Assembly: GCA_018262195.1 (NCBI GenBank)
Contig: JAGTRS010000003.1
Span: 1 to 64,000 of the forward strand
Origin: Pseudomonadota bacterium
Lineage (GTDB): Bacteria > Pseudomonadota > Gammaproteobacteria > Burkholderiales > Rhodocyclaceae
DNA length: 64,000 nt
Direction of reading: 5' to 3'
The position numbers and the translations under genes are program-made. The notes under the pieces were generated by a model. The model saw only the letters and a program-made list of their open reading frames with translations. It had not been told where the DNA came from and made no database searches. This document shows positions 41,042-49,715 of the stretch, piece by piece. Each line of letters starts with the position of its first letter. Position 1 is the first letter of the stretch.

Positions 41042-42373
41042 ATGCACCGTTTATTACCCGCACTTCTGTTGCTACCGGTTTCCGCTTTTGCGGCCGATGC
41101 CCTGCCTAGCATTGGCGGCATACCGGTCGATTTCATCCTCTTCGGTCTGACCCTGCTCGGCGTTGCGCTGTTTCATCACTACACCCTCTACGTTGCGCTG
41201 ACCGGGCTGTTCACGATCAGCCTGTACAAGATCATTTTCACCGGTTTCAAAACTGGTGCTGGCGTTGCAGGCTTCATGGGGCTGCTCGGTCATGAGTGGG
41301 TGACAGTGGCCAACCTGTTCTGCCTGCTTACCGGCTTTGCGCTGCTTGCCCGACATTTCGAAAAGAGCCACGTGCCGGTGATTCTGCCGAAGTATCTGCC
41401 GAACGACTGGAAGGGCGGCTTCGTCATGCTGGTCATGGTCTTCGTGATTTCCAGCTTCCTCGACAACATCGCTGCTGCCCTGATCGGCGGCGCCATGGCG
41501 CACCAGCTGTTCAAGGGCAAGGTGCATATCGGTTATCTGGCCGCCATCGTCGCTGCCTCCAATGCCGGCGGTTCCGGATCGGTAGTCGGTGATACGACGA
41601 CGACCATGATGTGGATCGACGGTATCAGCCCGGTCCAGGTGTTTGACGCCTATGTTGCGGCCGGCGTGGCGCTGCTCATCATTGGCTACTTCGGCGCCAA
41701 GCAGCAGCACGCCTACTCGCCGATCATCAAGCACGCGCACGCCCATACCAAGGTGGATTGGGGGCGCATCTTCATTGTCGCCACCATGTTGTTTTTCGCC
41801 GTGGCAACCAATATCACCATCAACGTCAAGTTCCCGGCCATGGCCGAGCACTTCCCGTTCATCGGCGTCGCAGTCTGGGTGGCCATCATCCTGACCATCC
41901 CGGTGCGCCGCCACGACTGGGAACTGATGCCGGAAACCATCAAGGGCTCGATCTTCCTGCTCTCGCTGGTGCTTTGCGCCTCGATGATGCCGGTCGAAGC
42001 ACTGCCGCCGGCTTCGTGGCAATCGGCCTTCACGCTGGGCTTCGTTTCTGCGGTCTTCGACAATATCCCGCTGACGGCCCTGGCTCTGCGCCAAGGTGGC
42101 TTCGACTGGGGCTTCCTGGCCTACGCTGTCGGCTTCGGCGGCTCGATGCTCTGGTTCGGCTCGTCGGCTGGCGTCGCGCTGTCCAACATGTATCCGGAAG
42201 CCAAGTCGGCTGCCCAGTGGCTCAAGCATGGCTGGCACGTTGCCGTCGCCTACGTCGTGGGCTTCATGGTCATGCTGGCTGTGCTCGGCTGGCATCCCGA
42301 TGCAGGCCACAAGAAAGTGGCCGAGCCGGTAGCGGTCGAAGTGCCAGCGGCGGTTCCAGCACCGGCGCAGTAA
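41042..42373 (+). CDS. NhaD-like ion antiporter (citrate-transporter/ArsB superfamily)
   Basis: A 443-aa membrane protein: cleavable-looking signal (MHRLLPALLLLPVSAFAA), then about eleven hydrophobic segments. ISSFLDNIAAALIGG and SAVFDNIPLTALAL are the paired Asp-Asn loops of the ion-transporter superfamily, and AASNAGGSGSVVGDTTTTMMW is NhaD-like. The Pro/Ala/Val-rich C-terminus is cytosolic. It lies 148 bp after rnfH on the same strand. Na+/H+ exchange coupled to an ion-pumping Rnf is a plausible role (inference); arsenite or dicarboxylate transport are alternatives. Confidence 0.78.
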   Translation: MHRLLPALLLLPVSAFAADALPSIGGIPVDFILFGLTLLGVALFHHYTLYVALTGLFTISLYKIIFTGFKTGAGVAGFMGLLGHEWVTVANLFCLLTGFALLARHFEKSHVPVILPKYLPNDWKGGFVMLVMVFVISSFLDNIAAALIGGAMAHQLFKGKVHIGYLAAIVAASNAGGSGSVVGDTTTTMMWIDGISPVQVFDAYVAAGVALLIIGYFGAKQQHAYSPIIKHAHAHTKVDWGRIFIVATMLFFAVATNITINVKFPAMAEHFPFIGVAVWVAIILTIPVRRHDWELMPETIKGSIFLLSLVLCASMMPVEALPPASWQSAFTLGFVSAVFDNIPLTALALRQGGFDWGFLAYAVGFGGSMLWFGSSAGVALSNMYPEAKSAAQWLKHGWHVAVAYVVGFMVMLAVLGWHPDAGHKKVAEPVAVEVPAAVPAPAQ

Positions 42374-42457
42374 TCCTGCACCTCAAGGGCGCTCCCTTCG
42401 GGGCACGGTCAACCGGGTTTATTATGTGAAAAGTAAAAACCGGCAACAAATGAAATT

Positions 42458-42482
42458 AAAGGCGGCTTCGGTCGCCTTTTTT
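42458..42482 (+). terminator. Rho-independent terminator after the rnf/antiporter block
   Basis: GGCGGCTTCGGTCGCC hairpin followed by TTTTTT, about 85 bp after the antiporter stop. Confidence 0.85.
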
Positions 42483-42484
42483 CA

Positions 42485-42500
42485 TGTCGGATTTGCGACA
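42485..42500. promoter_or_regulatory. NifA-type site upstream of the HhH protein gene
   Basis: TGTCGGATTTGCGACA is a strong TGT-N10-ACA match, immediately after the terminator. No GG-N10-GC promoter follows before 42619. A TATAAT box is at 42579-42584. A TTTTGC/GCAAAA inverted repeat lies at 42513-42537. Confidence 0.7.
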
Positions 42501-42618
42501 AAAATACTTCTGTTTTGCGCACCATTCCAGTGCAAAAAAACAATACTAACTATATGATAAAAAACAGAATATAGAACATATAATGCGCCTCCCAAATCGA
42601 TAGAACAGGTATCAATTT

Positions 42619-43668
42619 ATGACGCAAGATATTTCCGGAAACGCTCTGGCCTGCATTGGCGAAACGCATGGTTACTGCTTTGATGGCGACTCCGTCCAGA
42701 TCAATGCTGAACTGATCTTTTCAGATGCTGCACTGGGTGCCGCATCGCAATGGGCGCTGCAGTTGTGGAGCAGCGTGTCAGGCTTTCCGGATCAGCAACT
42801 GGCTGGCGTCAAGGTCGCCGAGTTGGCCGTTTATCCCGCCGCCGGTTATCAGAGCCTGGCCGCAACGCTTGCCGCCATGCCGCCAGCGGGTACTGATGAG
42901 CAGAACATGGCGCTGGCGCTGGTTTGCTGGGGTTACAACGGCCTGCCGACGGTTGTCGATCTGGCTGTTTATCCGGTCGCCGAGAGCTTCGTTCAGCCCA
43001 AGCTGTCGGGCAACGTGACCTGTGCGCTGGCTGACGGCATGGCCACGCTGGCCATCGATGCCATTGAAAACCCGCGCGCTGAAGACAACCTGAGCGGCAC
43101 CCTGGCCCTCGAAGTGTGGGCGCTTGATGAACCCTATGCCGGCGGTAGCTGGCAGGGTATTCCGGTCGCCAGCATGGTTCTTGGTGTGCTCGGTGGTGGT
43201 AACAAGCTGACTGACTGCAATTTTGTCGTGCCGGCAGCAGCCCCCGAAGGCCCGGGCGTTCTGACCCTGATGTTGCGCGAATGGGGCCCGACCGGTTACG
43301 TGACCCGCGACTACTGCAATCTTTCGCTGGAAGCGCCGGCCAAGACCAAGGCCAAGCCCAAGGCTGCTGCCAAAAAGGCTGCCGCCAAGGAAGAAGCCCC
43401 GAAGGCAAAGGCCAAAACCAAGGCTGAGCCGAAGCCGGCAGTCAAGGAAACCAAGGCGCCAGGCAAGGAAGCCAAGGCACCTGTCACCAAGACTGTTGCG
43501 GTCAATACCGCCAACGAAACTGCATTGCTTGCCGTCAAAGGCCTGAGCGCTACCCTGGTTAAAGCCATCATCGCCGGTCGTCCCTATGCCTCGCTCGACG
43601 ATCTCGCCAAGGTCAAGGGCGTCGGCCCCAAGCTGTTAGCCAAGGTGCGCGATTTGCTGACGGTTTAA
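42619..43668 (+). CDS. Modular protein: duplicated beta domain, Lys/Ala linker, helix-hairpin-helix end
   Basis: A 349-aa protein with no full-length family recognised. Residues about 1-240 seem to hold two related beta-rich units (ASQWALQLWSSV...AELAVYP and SGTLALEVWALDEPYAGG...VASMVLG). A highly basic Lys/Ala/Pro segment follows (about 241-295, histone-H1-like), then a ComEA-type helix-hairpin-helix (VNTANETALLAVKGLSATLV; LDDLAKVKGVGPKLL). The tail predicts nucleic-acid binding; no signal peptide. It sits between rnf and nifE with a NifA-type site upstream. Confidence 0.8.
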   Translation: MTQDISGNALACIGETHGYCFDGDSVQINAELIFSDAALGAASQWALQLWSSVSGFPDQQLAGVKVAELAVYPAAGYQSLAATLAAMPPAGTDEQNMALALVCWGYNGLPTVVDLAVYPVAESFVQPKLSGNVTCALADGMATLAIDAIENPRAEDNLSGTLALEVWALDEPYAGGSWQGIPVASMVLGVLGGGNKLTDCNFVVPAAAPEGPGVLTLMLREWGPTGYVTRDYCNLSLEAPAKTKAKPKAAAKKAAAKEEAPKAKAKTKAEPKPAVKETKAPGKEAKAPVTKTVAVNTANETALLAVKGLSATLVKAIIAGRPYASLDDLAKVKGVGPKLLAKVRDLLTV

Positions 43669-43695
43669 GCCAAGTTTGTCGCATGAAACGGGGAT

Positions 43696-43711
43696 TGTTG
43701 CTTTTGTGACA
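43696..43711. promoter_or_regulatory. NifA upstream activator site of nifEN
   Basis: TGTTGCTTTTGTGACA fits TGT-N10-ACA and lies 44 bp before the -24 box. Confidence 0.87.
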
Positions 43712-43754
43712 ATCCCTGTGCTGTAAATAGTTATACAAAACAATGAATTAAAGG

Positions 43755-43769
43755 TGGCACCCGTCTTGC
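43755..43769 (+). promoter_or_regulatory. Sigma-54 promoter of nifE
   Basis: TGGCACCCGTCTTGC is a perfect -24/-12 element; predicted start near 43781, 19 nt before nifE. Confidence 0.92.
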
Positions 43770-43799
43770 TAAATGCACTCCAGACCTCTGGAGAACAGC

Positions 43800-45206
43800 A
43801 TGAGCTTGAAAGCCAGCGAAATCCAGGCCCTGCTCGACGAGCCGGCCTGTACGCATAACACGAAGGAAAAGTCCGGCTGCGCCAAGCCCAAGCCTGGCGC
43901 CACGGCGGGTGGCTGTTCCTTCGACGGCGCGCAGATTGCGCTGCTGCCGATTGCTGACGTCGCCCACATCGTGCACGGCCCGATTGCCTGTGCCGGCTCC
44001 TCCTGGGACAACCGCGGCACGCGCTCGTCCGGCGTGACCCTGTACAAGATCGGCATGACCACCGACCTGTCGGAAACCGACGTGGTCATGGGGCGTGGCG
44101 AGAAGCGGCTGTTTCATGCCATCAAGCAGGCCATCGACAGCTATGCGCCGAAAGCGGTCTTCATCTACAACACCTGCGTCACCGCGCTGATCGGCGATGA
44201 CGTCGGTGCCGTCTGCAAGGCGGCGACCGAACGCTGGGGTACGCCGGTCGTTCCGGTCGATGCCGCCGGCTTCTACGGTACCAAGAACCTCGGCAACCGG
44301 CTGGCTGGCGAAGCGATGTTCAAGCATGTCATTGGTACCGCCGAACCGGCACCCGCCACCCCGCGCGCTGACGGCCTGCCGACCTACGACGTCAACCTGA
44401 TCGGCGAATACAACATTGCCGGCGAGTTCTGGCACGTTGCGCCGCTCTTCGATGAACTCGGCCTGCGCATCCTCTGCACGCTGTCCGGCGACTCGCGCTT
44501 CCATGAAGTGCAGACCATGCACCGTGCCAAGGTCAACATGGTGGTCTGTGCCAAGGCGCTGCTCAATGTGGCGCGCAAGATGGAAGACAACTTCGGCATT
44601 CCGTTCTTCGAAGGCAGTTTCTACGGCGTGGCCGACGTTTCCAACGCCCTTCGCGATTTCGCCCGGCTGATCGGCGACCCGGACCTGACGGCGCGCACCG
44701 AAGCCGTCATCGCCCGCGAGGAAGCCAGGGCCCACGCCGCGCTCGAACCCTGGCGTGCCCGCCTCAAGGACAAGCGCGTGCTGCTCTACACCGGCGGCGT
44801 CAAGTCATGGTCCATCGTGTCGGCACTGCAGGACCTGGGCATGAAGGTGGTGGCGACCGGTACGAAGAAATCGACCGAAGAAGACAAGGCGCGCATCCGC
44901 GAGTTGATGGGCGAGGACACCAAGATGATCGACGACGGCAGCCCGAAGGCGTTGTTGTCGACCTATCACGAATACAAGGCCGACATCCTGATCGCCGGCG
45001 GCCGCAATCTCTATACGGCGCTCAAGGCGCGGATTCCCTTCCTCGACATCAACCAGGAACGTGAATTCGGCTACGCCGGTTATGCCGGCATGAGCGAACT
45101 GGCCCGCCAACTGGCGCTGTCGATGGAAAGCCCGGTGTGGGCTGCCGTGCGCAAGCCGGCACCCTGGGCCAAGCAAAGCGGTCCCGGCACCGTGCTGGCT
45201 GCGTAA
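43800..45206 (+). CDS. nifE: NifE, FeMo-co scaffold subunit alpha
   Basis: A 468-aa NifD-like scaffold subunit on which NifB-co matures to FeMo-co. [28 protein letters not shown] contains the first cluster Cys, and [13 protein letters not shown] the next. [11 protein letters not shown] and [12 protein letters not shown] are typical. Start 43800 ([17 protein letters not shown]) is set by the promoter and homology; ATG 43773 is only just past the -12 element, upstream of the predicted transcription start. Confidence 0.97.
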   Translation: MSLKASEIQALLDEPACTHNTKEKSGCAKPKPGATAGGCSFDGAQIALLPIADVAHIVHGPIACAGSSWDNRGTRSSGVTLYKIGMTTDLSETDVVMGRGEKRLFHAIKQAIDSYAPKAVFIYNTCVTALIGDDVGAVCKAATERWGTPVVPVDAAGFYGTKNLGNRLAGEAMFKHVIGTAEPAPATPRADGLPTYDVNLIGEYNIAGEFWHVAPLFDELGLRILCTLSGDSRFHEVQTMHRAKVNMVVCAKALLNVARKMEDNFGIPFFEGSFYGVADVSNALRDFARLIGDPDLTARTEAVIAREEARAHAALEPWRARLKDKRVLLYTGGVKSWSIVSALQDLGMKVVATGTKKSTEEDKARIRELMGEDTKMIDDGSPKALLSTYHEYKADILIAGGRNLYTALKARIPFLDINQEREFGYAGYAGMSELARQLALSMESPVWAAVRKPAPWAKQSGPGTVLAA

Positions 45207-45216
45207 AGGGAAAACC

Positions 45217-46620
45217 ATGGCTGAAATCATCCACTCCAAGAAAGCGCTGGCGGTCAATCCGCTCAAGGTCAGCCAGCCGATTGGCGCTTCGCTGGCCTTT
45301 CTGGGCCTGGCGAAAAGCCTGCCGCTGATGCACGGTTCGCAGGGATGCACGGCCTTCGGCAAGGTCTTCTTCGTGCGCCACTTCCGCGAGCCGATTCCCT
45401 TGCAGACGACGGCGATGGATCAGGTGTCGAGCATCATGGGTGCCGACGACAACGTGATCGAGGCGCTGCGCACGCTGTCCGACAAGAGCAAGCCGGACAT
45501 CATCGGGCTGGTCACCACCGGCCTGTCGGAAACGCAGGGGACGGACATTCGGCGTTGCCTGCGCGATTTCCGCACCAAGTTTCCCGAATTCGCCCATGTC
45601 GCCGTGGTGCCGGTCAATACGCCGGATTACGTCGGCTGTCTGGAAAGCGGTTACGCGCTGGCCATCGAATCACTGATCGAAACGCTGGTGCCGGAAAGCC
45701 AGAGCGTCGGCAAGCGGCCGAAACAGGTCAATGTGTTGGCATCGGCCATGTTGACGCCGGGCGACATTGAGGCGATCAAGGAGTGGGTTGAAGCCTTCGG
45801 CCTGCGTCCGATCGTTGTGCCGGATATTGGGGATTCGCTCGATGGCCATCTGGTCGAAGCTGAAACCTCTTCACTGACCCTGGGTGGTACGCCGCGTTCG
45901 GAAATCGAGATCATGGGCGAGTCGACCGCCACGCTGGTGGTCGGCCCCTCGCTGCACAAGGCGGCCAACATTCTCAAGGCTCGTACCGGCGTGCCGGATT
46001 ACCATTTCGAGGGCCTGATGGGTCTCGACGATTGCGACGCTTTCACCCAGGCGCTGGCCGAGATTTCGGGCAAGCCGGTACCGGAGCGGATCGAGCGGCA
46101 TCGTGCCCAGTTGCAGGATGCGATGGTCGACAGCCATTTCATGATCGGCTTCGCGCGCGTCGCGCTGGCTGCCGACCCCGACCTGCTCGGCATGCAGGCG
46201 CGTTTCCTGACCGGCATGGGCGCCGAAGTGGTCAGCGCGGTCAGCCCGCACAAGCACGAAAGCCTGGCTGGCCTGCCGATTGCCAAGGTCATCATCGGCG
46301 ATCTGGAGGACATGGAGAAGGAGGCGAGGGCGACCGGTGCGCAATTCATCATCGCCAATTCCCACGCTGCCGAAACCGCCCAAAGACTTGGCCTGCCGCT
46401 GATGCGCGCTGGCTTCCCGCAGTACGACCACGTGGGCGGTTATGCCCGCACCTGGGTGGGCTACCGCGGCACGCGGCAAGCCCTGTTCGATCTTGCCAAC
46501 CTGATGCTGGGACAACACCATGAACTCGAACCCTATCGATCAATCTACTGGGCCGACGACCGCGATGGCGCCGGCAAGCCCCATGTCATCTCGTCGTCTG
46601 CAGTTGGTCTGGTCCATTAA
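45217..46620 (+). CDS. nifN: NifN, FeMo-co scaffold subunit beta
   Basis: A 467-aa NifK-like partner of Nif[26 protein letters not shown] and [33 protein letters not shown] are the conserved N-terminal stretches including the cluster Cys; [13 protein letters not shown] and [13 protein letters not shown] follow. AAGGGAAAA precedes the ATG 10 bp after nifE. Confidence 0.97.
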   Translation: MAEIIHSKKALAVNPLKVSQPIGASLAFLGLAKSLPLMHGSQGCTAFGKVFFVRHFREPIPLQTTAMDQVSSIMGADDNVIEALRTLSDKSKPDIIGLVTTGLSETQGTDIRRCLRDFRTKFPEFAHVAVVPVNTPDYVGCLESGYALAIESLIETLVPESQSVGKRPKQVNVLASAMLTPGDIEAIKEWVEAFGLRPIVVPDIGDSLDGHLVEAETSSLTLGGTPRSEIEIMGESTATLVVGPSLHKAANILKARTGVPDYHFEGLMGLDDCDAFTQALAEISGKPVPERIERHRAQLQDAMVDSHFMIGFARVALAADPDLLGMQARFLTGMGAEVVSAVSPHKHESLAGLPIAKVIIGDLEDMEKEARATGAQFIIANSHAAETAQRLGLPLMRAGFPQYDHVGGYARTWVGYRGTRQALFDLANLMLGQHHELEPYRSIYWADDRDGAGKPHVISSSAVGLVH

Positions 46621-47062
46621 GAAGGAGCCGGAAGCCGTGATCAAGGTCGCCTTTGCCTCCACTGACCGTTCGCGCGTCAATCAGCACTTCGGCGCGGCCG
46701 AGGGTTTCGCTGTTTATGAGATCACCCCGGAGAATGCAACGCTGGTCGGCGTGGCCGAATTCGGTGAAGAGGCGATGGATGGCAACGAGGACAAGCTCGG
46801 TGCCAAGGTCGATTTCCTCGAAGGTTGCGCCGCGGTTTATGTCATGGCGATCGGGGCTTCGGCAATCAAGAAGCTGCTGGCCAAGGGCATACAGCCGATC
46901 CGTGTCGATGAGGTCGATGCCATCGACGACCTGCTGCTCGAAATTTCCAAGGCGATGACCGAAGGCGGTGTCGCCTGGATTGATCGCGCTCTTGCGGCAC
47001 AGGCCAAGGCCAAGTCCGAAGATCGCTTTGCCAGCATGGAAGAAGAGGGGTGGGAAGGATGA
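46583..47062 (+). CDS. nifX: NifX, FeMo-co/NifB-co carrier
   Basis: A 159-aa NifX with [29 protein letters not shown] (HFG motif), [39 protein letters not shown] 46583 ([11 protein letters not shown]) resembles the start of Azotobacter NifX but lacks a clear ribosome site and overlaps nifN by 38 bp. GTG 46637, with AAGGAG upstream, would give a 141-aa form just after nifN. Both are possible. Confidence 0.93.
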   Translation: MSSRRLQLVWSIKKEPEAVIKVAFASTDRSRVNQHFGAAEGFAVYEITPENATLVGVAEFGEEAMDGNEDKLGAKVDFLEGCAAVYVMAIGASAIKKLLAKGIQPIRVDEVDAIDDLLLEISKAMTEGGVAWIDRALAAQAKAKSEDRFASMEEEGWEG

Positions 47063-47526
47063 GCGCCGGCATGATCGAACATCGCGGCATCATCCAGCGT
47101 GTTGAAGATGGCAAGGCCATCGTCGCCATGGAAACTGCCGGTTGCAGCTCCTGCGGCCAGGGCAGCAGTTGCGGCATCGGCAAGATGGCCAGCGGCCGCC
47201 CGGCCACGCTGCTTACCCTGCCGGTCAGCGGCGACCTCAAGGCCGGCGACTTCGTGCTGATCGGCTTGCCGGAAAGCAAGCTGACCCTTTCCGCATTACT
47301 CGGCTATCTCTTCCCGGCCTTTACCATGATTTTTGGTGCCTGGCTCGGTGCTGTCCTTGATGGCAGCGATGGTGCCACCGCCCTCGGTGCCATTGCAGGT
47401 TTTCTCGGCGCGCTGAGCATTGCGCGTGTCGTCATCGGCCTGATTCCGGGCCTGATGCCTGCCCCCCAACTGATTCCAATTTCCAAGCCATCCCCCGCAT
47501 TCCCCAAGGAGTATCACCATGACTGA
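47059..47526 (+). CDS. RseC/MucC-family membrane protein
   Basis: A 155-aa protein with Cys-rich cytosolic N-terminus (CSSCGQGSSCG) and two membrane helices (LSALLGYLFPAFTMIFGAWLGA; GAIAGFLGALSIARVVIGLI). RseC works with the Rnf-like Rsx complex in reducing SoxR, and RseC-like genes accompany rnf elsewhere. ATG 47059 overlaps the nifX stop (ATGA). The unusual C-terminal end PAFPKEYHHD overlaps the next gene by 8 nt. Confidence 0.87.
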   Translation: MSAGMIEHRGIIQRVEDGKAIVAMETAGCSSCGQGSSCGIGKMASGRPATLLTLPVSGDLKAGDFVLIGLPESKLTLSALLGYLFPAFTMIFGAWLGAVLDGSDGATALGAIAGFLGALSIARVVIGLIPGLMPAPQLIPISKPSPAFPKEYHHD

Positions 47527-47980
47527 AGCCATTGCCCTCGATCCCATCTTTGAAACCGATTTCGTCAAGGAGATGGCCCGCCAGATGCGCGCCCTCGACA
47601 CCTACGGCACTTATCAGGGCTGGAGCGTCGAAAAGATTCTCGACCCGTACATCCTGACCAAGGAACGCAAGGCTGAAATTCCGTTGATCGGTGATCCGGA
47701 CGACGAGACCATTTCCCGCGTCAAGGCCTTCTACAACGCCATTGCCGTGTTGATCGAAAAGGAATGCAAGCTGCTCGCCGTGCCGCTGGTACACCTGACG
47801 CACGAAGGCTTCGGCCGTGCGTTGATCACCGTCGGCAAGCTGGTTGCCGTCGATCGCACCCTGCGTGACGTGCATCGCTTCGGCTTTGCCAGCCTGTCCA
47901 AGATGAAGGACGAAGCCGACAAGATCCTCTCCATCGCCATTGAGCGCATTGGCGAGCATCCGGCCGTCGCCGGCCTGTAA
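47519..47980 (+). CDS. NifX-associated protein (DUF269)
   Basis: A 153-aa protein of the family always found after nifX: FVKEMARQMRALDTYGTYQGWS, KILDPYILTKERKAEIP, VGKLVAVDRTLRDVHRFGFAS. AAGGAG precedes it. Role in FeMo-co biosynthesis is inferred from conservation. Confidence 0.94.
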   Translation: MTEAIALDPIFETDFVKEMARQMRALDTYGTYQGWSVEKILDPYILTKERKAEIPLIGDPDDETISRVKAFYNAIAVLIEKECKLLAVPLVHLTHEGFGRALITVGKLVAVDRTLRDVHRFGFASLSKMKDEADKILSIAIERIGEHPAVAGL

Positions 47981-47994
47981 TTCCCGGAGGTTTT

Positions 47995-48213
47995 ATGTCC
48001 GACGAAGAAATCGCCGCCCTCGACAAGGAAGTGAAGAAGTTGAAGCGCATTGCTTCCGAGTGGGCTTCCCAGATGCACGACCTCGTGGAAGACCGCCTGC
48101 CGGCGGCCTACCTCGAGATTCCCGGCATCGCCCAATCCACCTACGACGCCTGCCAGGCTTGGGCCGAGGCCAGTAAGCGCCTTGCCGCAGCCCAGAAAGG
48201 ACAACCCGCATGA
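47995..48213 (+). CDS. CCE_0567-family small metalloprotein
   Basis: A 72-aa helical-hairpin protein: MSDEEIAALDKEVKKLKRIASEWASQMHDLVEDRLP, then helix two with AWAEASKRLAAAQ. This family is nif-linked and was crystallised with bound metal in cyanobacteria. GGAGG precedes the ATG; 4-nt overlap with fdxB. Confidence 0.92.
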   Translation: MSDEEIAALDKEVKKLKRIASEWASQMHDLVEDRLPAAYLEIPGIAQSTYDACQAWAEASKRLAAAQKGQPA

Positions 48214-48479
48214 TTACCGGACTCACCAAGGGCGGCACCGAATGGACGCCGCAATTCGCCACCGAACTCGACCAGTCCAAGTGCATCGGCTGCGGCCGTT
48301 GCTACAAGGTCTGCCCGCGCAATGTGCTCGATCTGGTCGAGCGCGAGCTGGACGACGACAACGATGACGAAGACGATAACATGATGGTCATGTCGCTGGC
48401 CAACCCGGCGGACTGCATCGGTTGTGGCTCCTGTGGGCGGGTTTGCCCGAAGGACTGCTACACCTACGCTCCGGCCTGA
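48210..48479 (+). CDS. fdxB: nif-specific ferredoxin III
   Basis: An 89-aa 2[4Fe-4S] ferredoxin with CIGCGRCYKVCPRNVLDL, an acidic insert (DDDNDDEDDN) and CIGCGSCGRVCPKDCYTY. Matches FdxB, encoded in nifENX operons of many proteobacteria. Likely electron donor in cofactor assembly or to nitrogenase. Confidence 0.95.
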   Translation: MITGLTKGGTEWTPQFATELDQSKCIGCGRCYKVCPRNVLDLVERELDDDNDDEDDNMMVMSLANPADCIGCGSCGRVCPKDCYTYAPA

Positions 48480-48481
48480 CC

Positions 48482-48838
48482 ATGGCTTTGCCGTCGCAAG
48501 TTTCCACCATGGCTGATCAAGGCGAGGCCGTGTGCACCGCCCTGCGCAGCCAGGTGGAAAAACTCGGCCTGTCGATCGGCGATGAGCCGGTTTGGGCCGA
48601 GGCCACGTTCGAGGAAGCGACCGACCCCTTTTCGCAGGAGGTCAGCGTCGTTGCCTACTGGCGCGGCAAGGCGCGCTTCGGCAAGGCGACTTTCTTTCCG
48701 GATGGCCGCATCTTTGCCGAATACCAGGTGCTGCTGCCGCATCCGGAGCGTGAAGATAGTTATGTCGACTCGGTACAGATCTGGGGCAGCCCTCAAAAGT
48801 TGAGTGGTGAAGCCGTGATCGCCGAGTACATGAAGTAG
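48482..48838 (+). CDS. Uncharacterised nifENX-operon protein (118 aa)
   Basis: No family recognised. A soluble 118-aa protein starting MALPSQVSTMADQGEAVC, with VWAEATFEEATDPFSQEVSVVAYWRGKARFGKATFFPDGRIFAEYQVLLPHP, likely a beta-sheet domain. The start lies 2 nt after fdxB; the ATG at 48512 inside (MADQGEAV) is an alternative. Confidence 0.78.
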   Translation: MALPSQVSTMADQGEAVCTALRSQVEKLGLSIGDEPVWAEATFEEATDPFSQEVSVVAYWRGKARFGKATFFPDGRIFAEYQVLLPHPEREDSYVDSVQIWGSPQKLSGEAVIAEYMK

Positions 48839-48841
48839 ACG

Positions 48842-49258
48842 ATGACTGCGCTGCCCCGGCTGATTCTGATTCACAAGCAGGCGACCAGCGGTCGCGTCCG
48901 CTTCCTTTGCCTGAGTTCCGGCGTTGTCGCCTTCAAGCCGCTGCCACCGCTGTCGGCGCTGCGCGACGAAGATTATTCGCCGACCCTCCAGTTCCACCCG
49001 ACGGCAGCCGTCCGCGAGGCGGAGATTCATCTCGGGCTGGCTGAAGGGGCGATCGAACCGGTGGCTGATTTCCAGGCCTGGGTCGATACGCCGGAAGGTG
49101 ACGTACCGGTGCTGCTGGCCGCCTTTGCCGGGATAGACCCGCCGTTTTCGGCGGCGGAGCGGACCAACAGCCGATTCATCGCGATTACCGAATCGCGCCA
49201 GCTGACCGAGGTCGAACGTAACCTGCTGCGGCGGGCTTACGAACACGTTCTTGGTTGA
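48842..49258 (+). CDS. Uncharacterised nifENX-operon protein (138 aa)
   Basis: No family recognised. A soluble 138-aa protein starting MTALPRLILIHKQATSGRVRFLCLSSG, with VREAEIHLGLAEGAIEPVADFQAWVDTPEGDVPVLLAAF and a C-terminal helix (LTEVERNLLRRAYEHVLG). It starts 3 nt after the previous gene and ends the nifE operon. Confidence 0.78.
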   Translation: MTALPRLILIHKQATSGRVRFLCLSSGVVAFKPLPPLSALRDEDYSPTLQFHPTAAVREAEIHLGLAEGAIEPVADFQAWVDTPEGDVPVLLAAFAGIDPPFSAAERTNSRFIAITESRQLTEVERNLLRRAYEHVLG

Positions 49259-49259
49259 T

Positions 49260-49275
49260 TGTCGCAAAAGCGACA
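49260..49275. promoter_or_regulatory. NifA upstream activator site of iscA-nifUS
   Basis: TGTCGCAAAAGCGACA fits TGT-N10-ACA, 57 bp before the -24 box and starting 2 bp after the 49258 stop. Confidence 0.88.
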
Positions 49276-49331
49276 AGACGTTGCGCTGCAACAATCCAAT
49301 TAATTCAGTTGTTTAAGTTGATTCTCCGGCA

Positions 49332-49346
49332 TGGCACAGGCCTTGC
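49332..49346 (+). promoter_or_regulatory. Sigma-54 promoter of iscA-nifUS
   Basis: TGGCACAGGCCTTGC is a perfect -24/-12 element; predicted start near 49358. Confidence 0.92.
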
Positions 49347-49379
49347 AATGAATAGCCCATCTACTCTGGGAGAATCGCC

Positions 49380-49703
49380 ATGATCAATCTGACCCCCGCT
49401 GCCGTTAAGGCTGTTCAACGTTTTATCCGCGGTTCCGAAACACCGGTTATCGGTTTGCGCCTGACCATCTCGGGTGGCGGCTGCTCCGGCCTGCAATACG
49501 GCATGAAGCTCGAAAACGAGAAGGCTGACGACGACTGGGAAATGGAAGTCGATGGCGTCAAGCTGCTGGTCGATGCCATGACCTTCCCGATGATCGACAA
49601 CGTTACCGTCGATTTCGTCGACACCCTGACCCACACCGGTTTCAAGTTCGACAACCCCAACGCCAGCGCCCAGTGTTCCTGCGGCTCTTCGTTCTCGGTC
49701 TAA
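49380..49703 (+). CDS. iscA: nif-type A-type Fe-S carrier (IscA/HesB)
   Basis: A 107-aa A-type carrier with SGGGCSGLQYGMKLE and the C-terminal CSCGSSFSV, giving the three ligand Cys. It transfers Fe-S clusters made on NifU. The GGGAGAA ribosome site is in the leader. First gene of the nifUS operon. Confidence 0.95.
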   Translation: MINLTPAAVKAVQRFIRGSETPVIGLRLTISGGGCSGLQYGMKLENEKADDDWEMEVDGVKLLVDAMTFPMIDNVTVDFVDTLTHTGFKFDNPNASAQCSCGSSFSV

Positions 49704-49715
49704 GGAGCACACAGC

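Noticed and set aside
42511..42537. Possible -24/-12 element before the HhH gene (TGCGCAC ... GTGC)
   Set aside because: Spacing between the halves is two bases too long and the invariant GG is missing.
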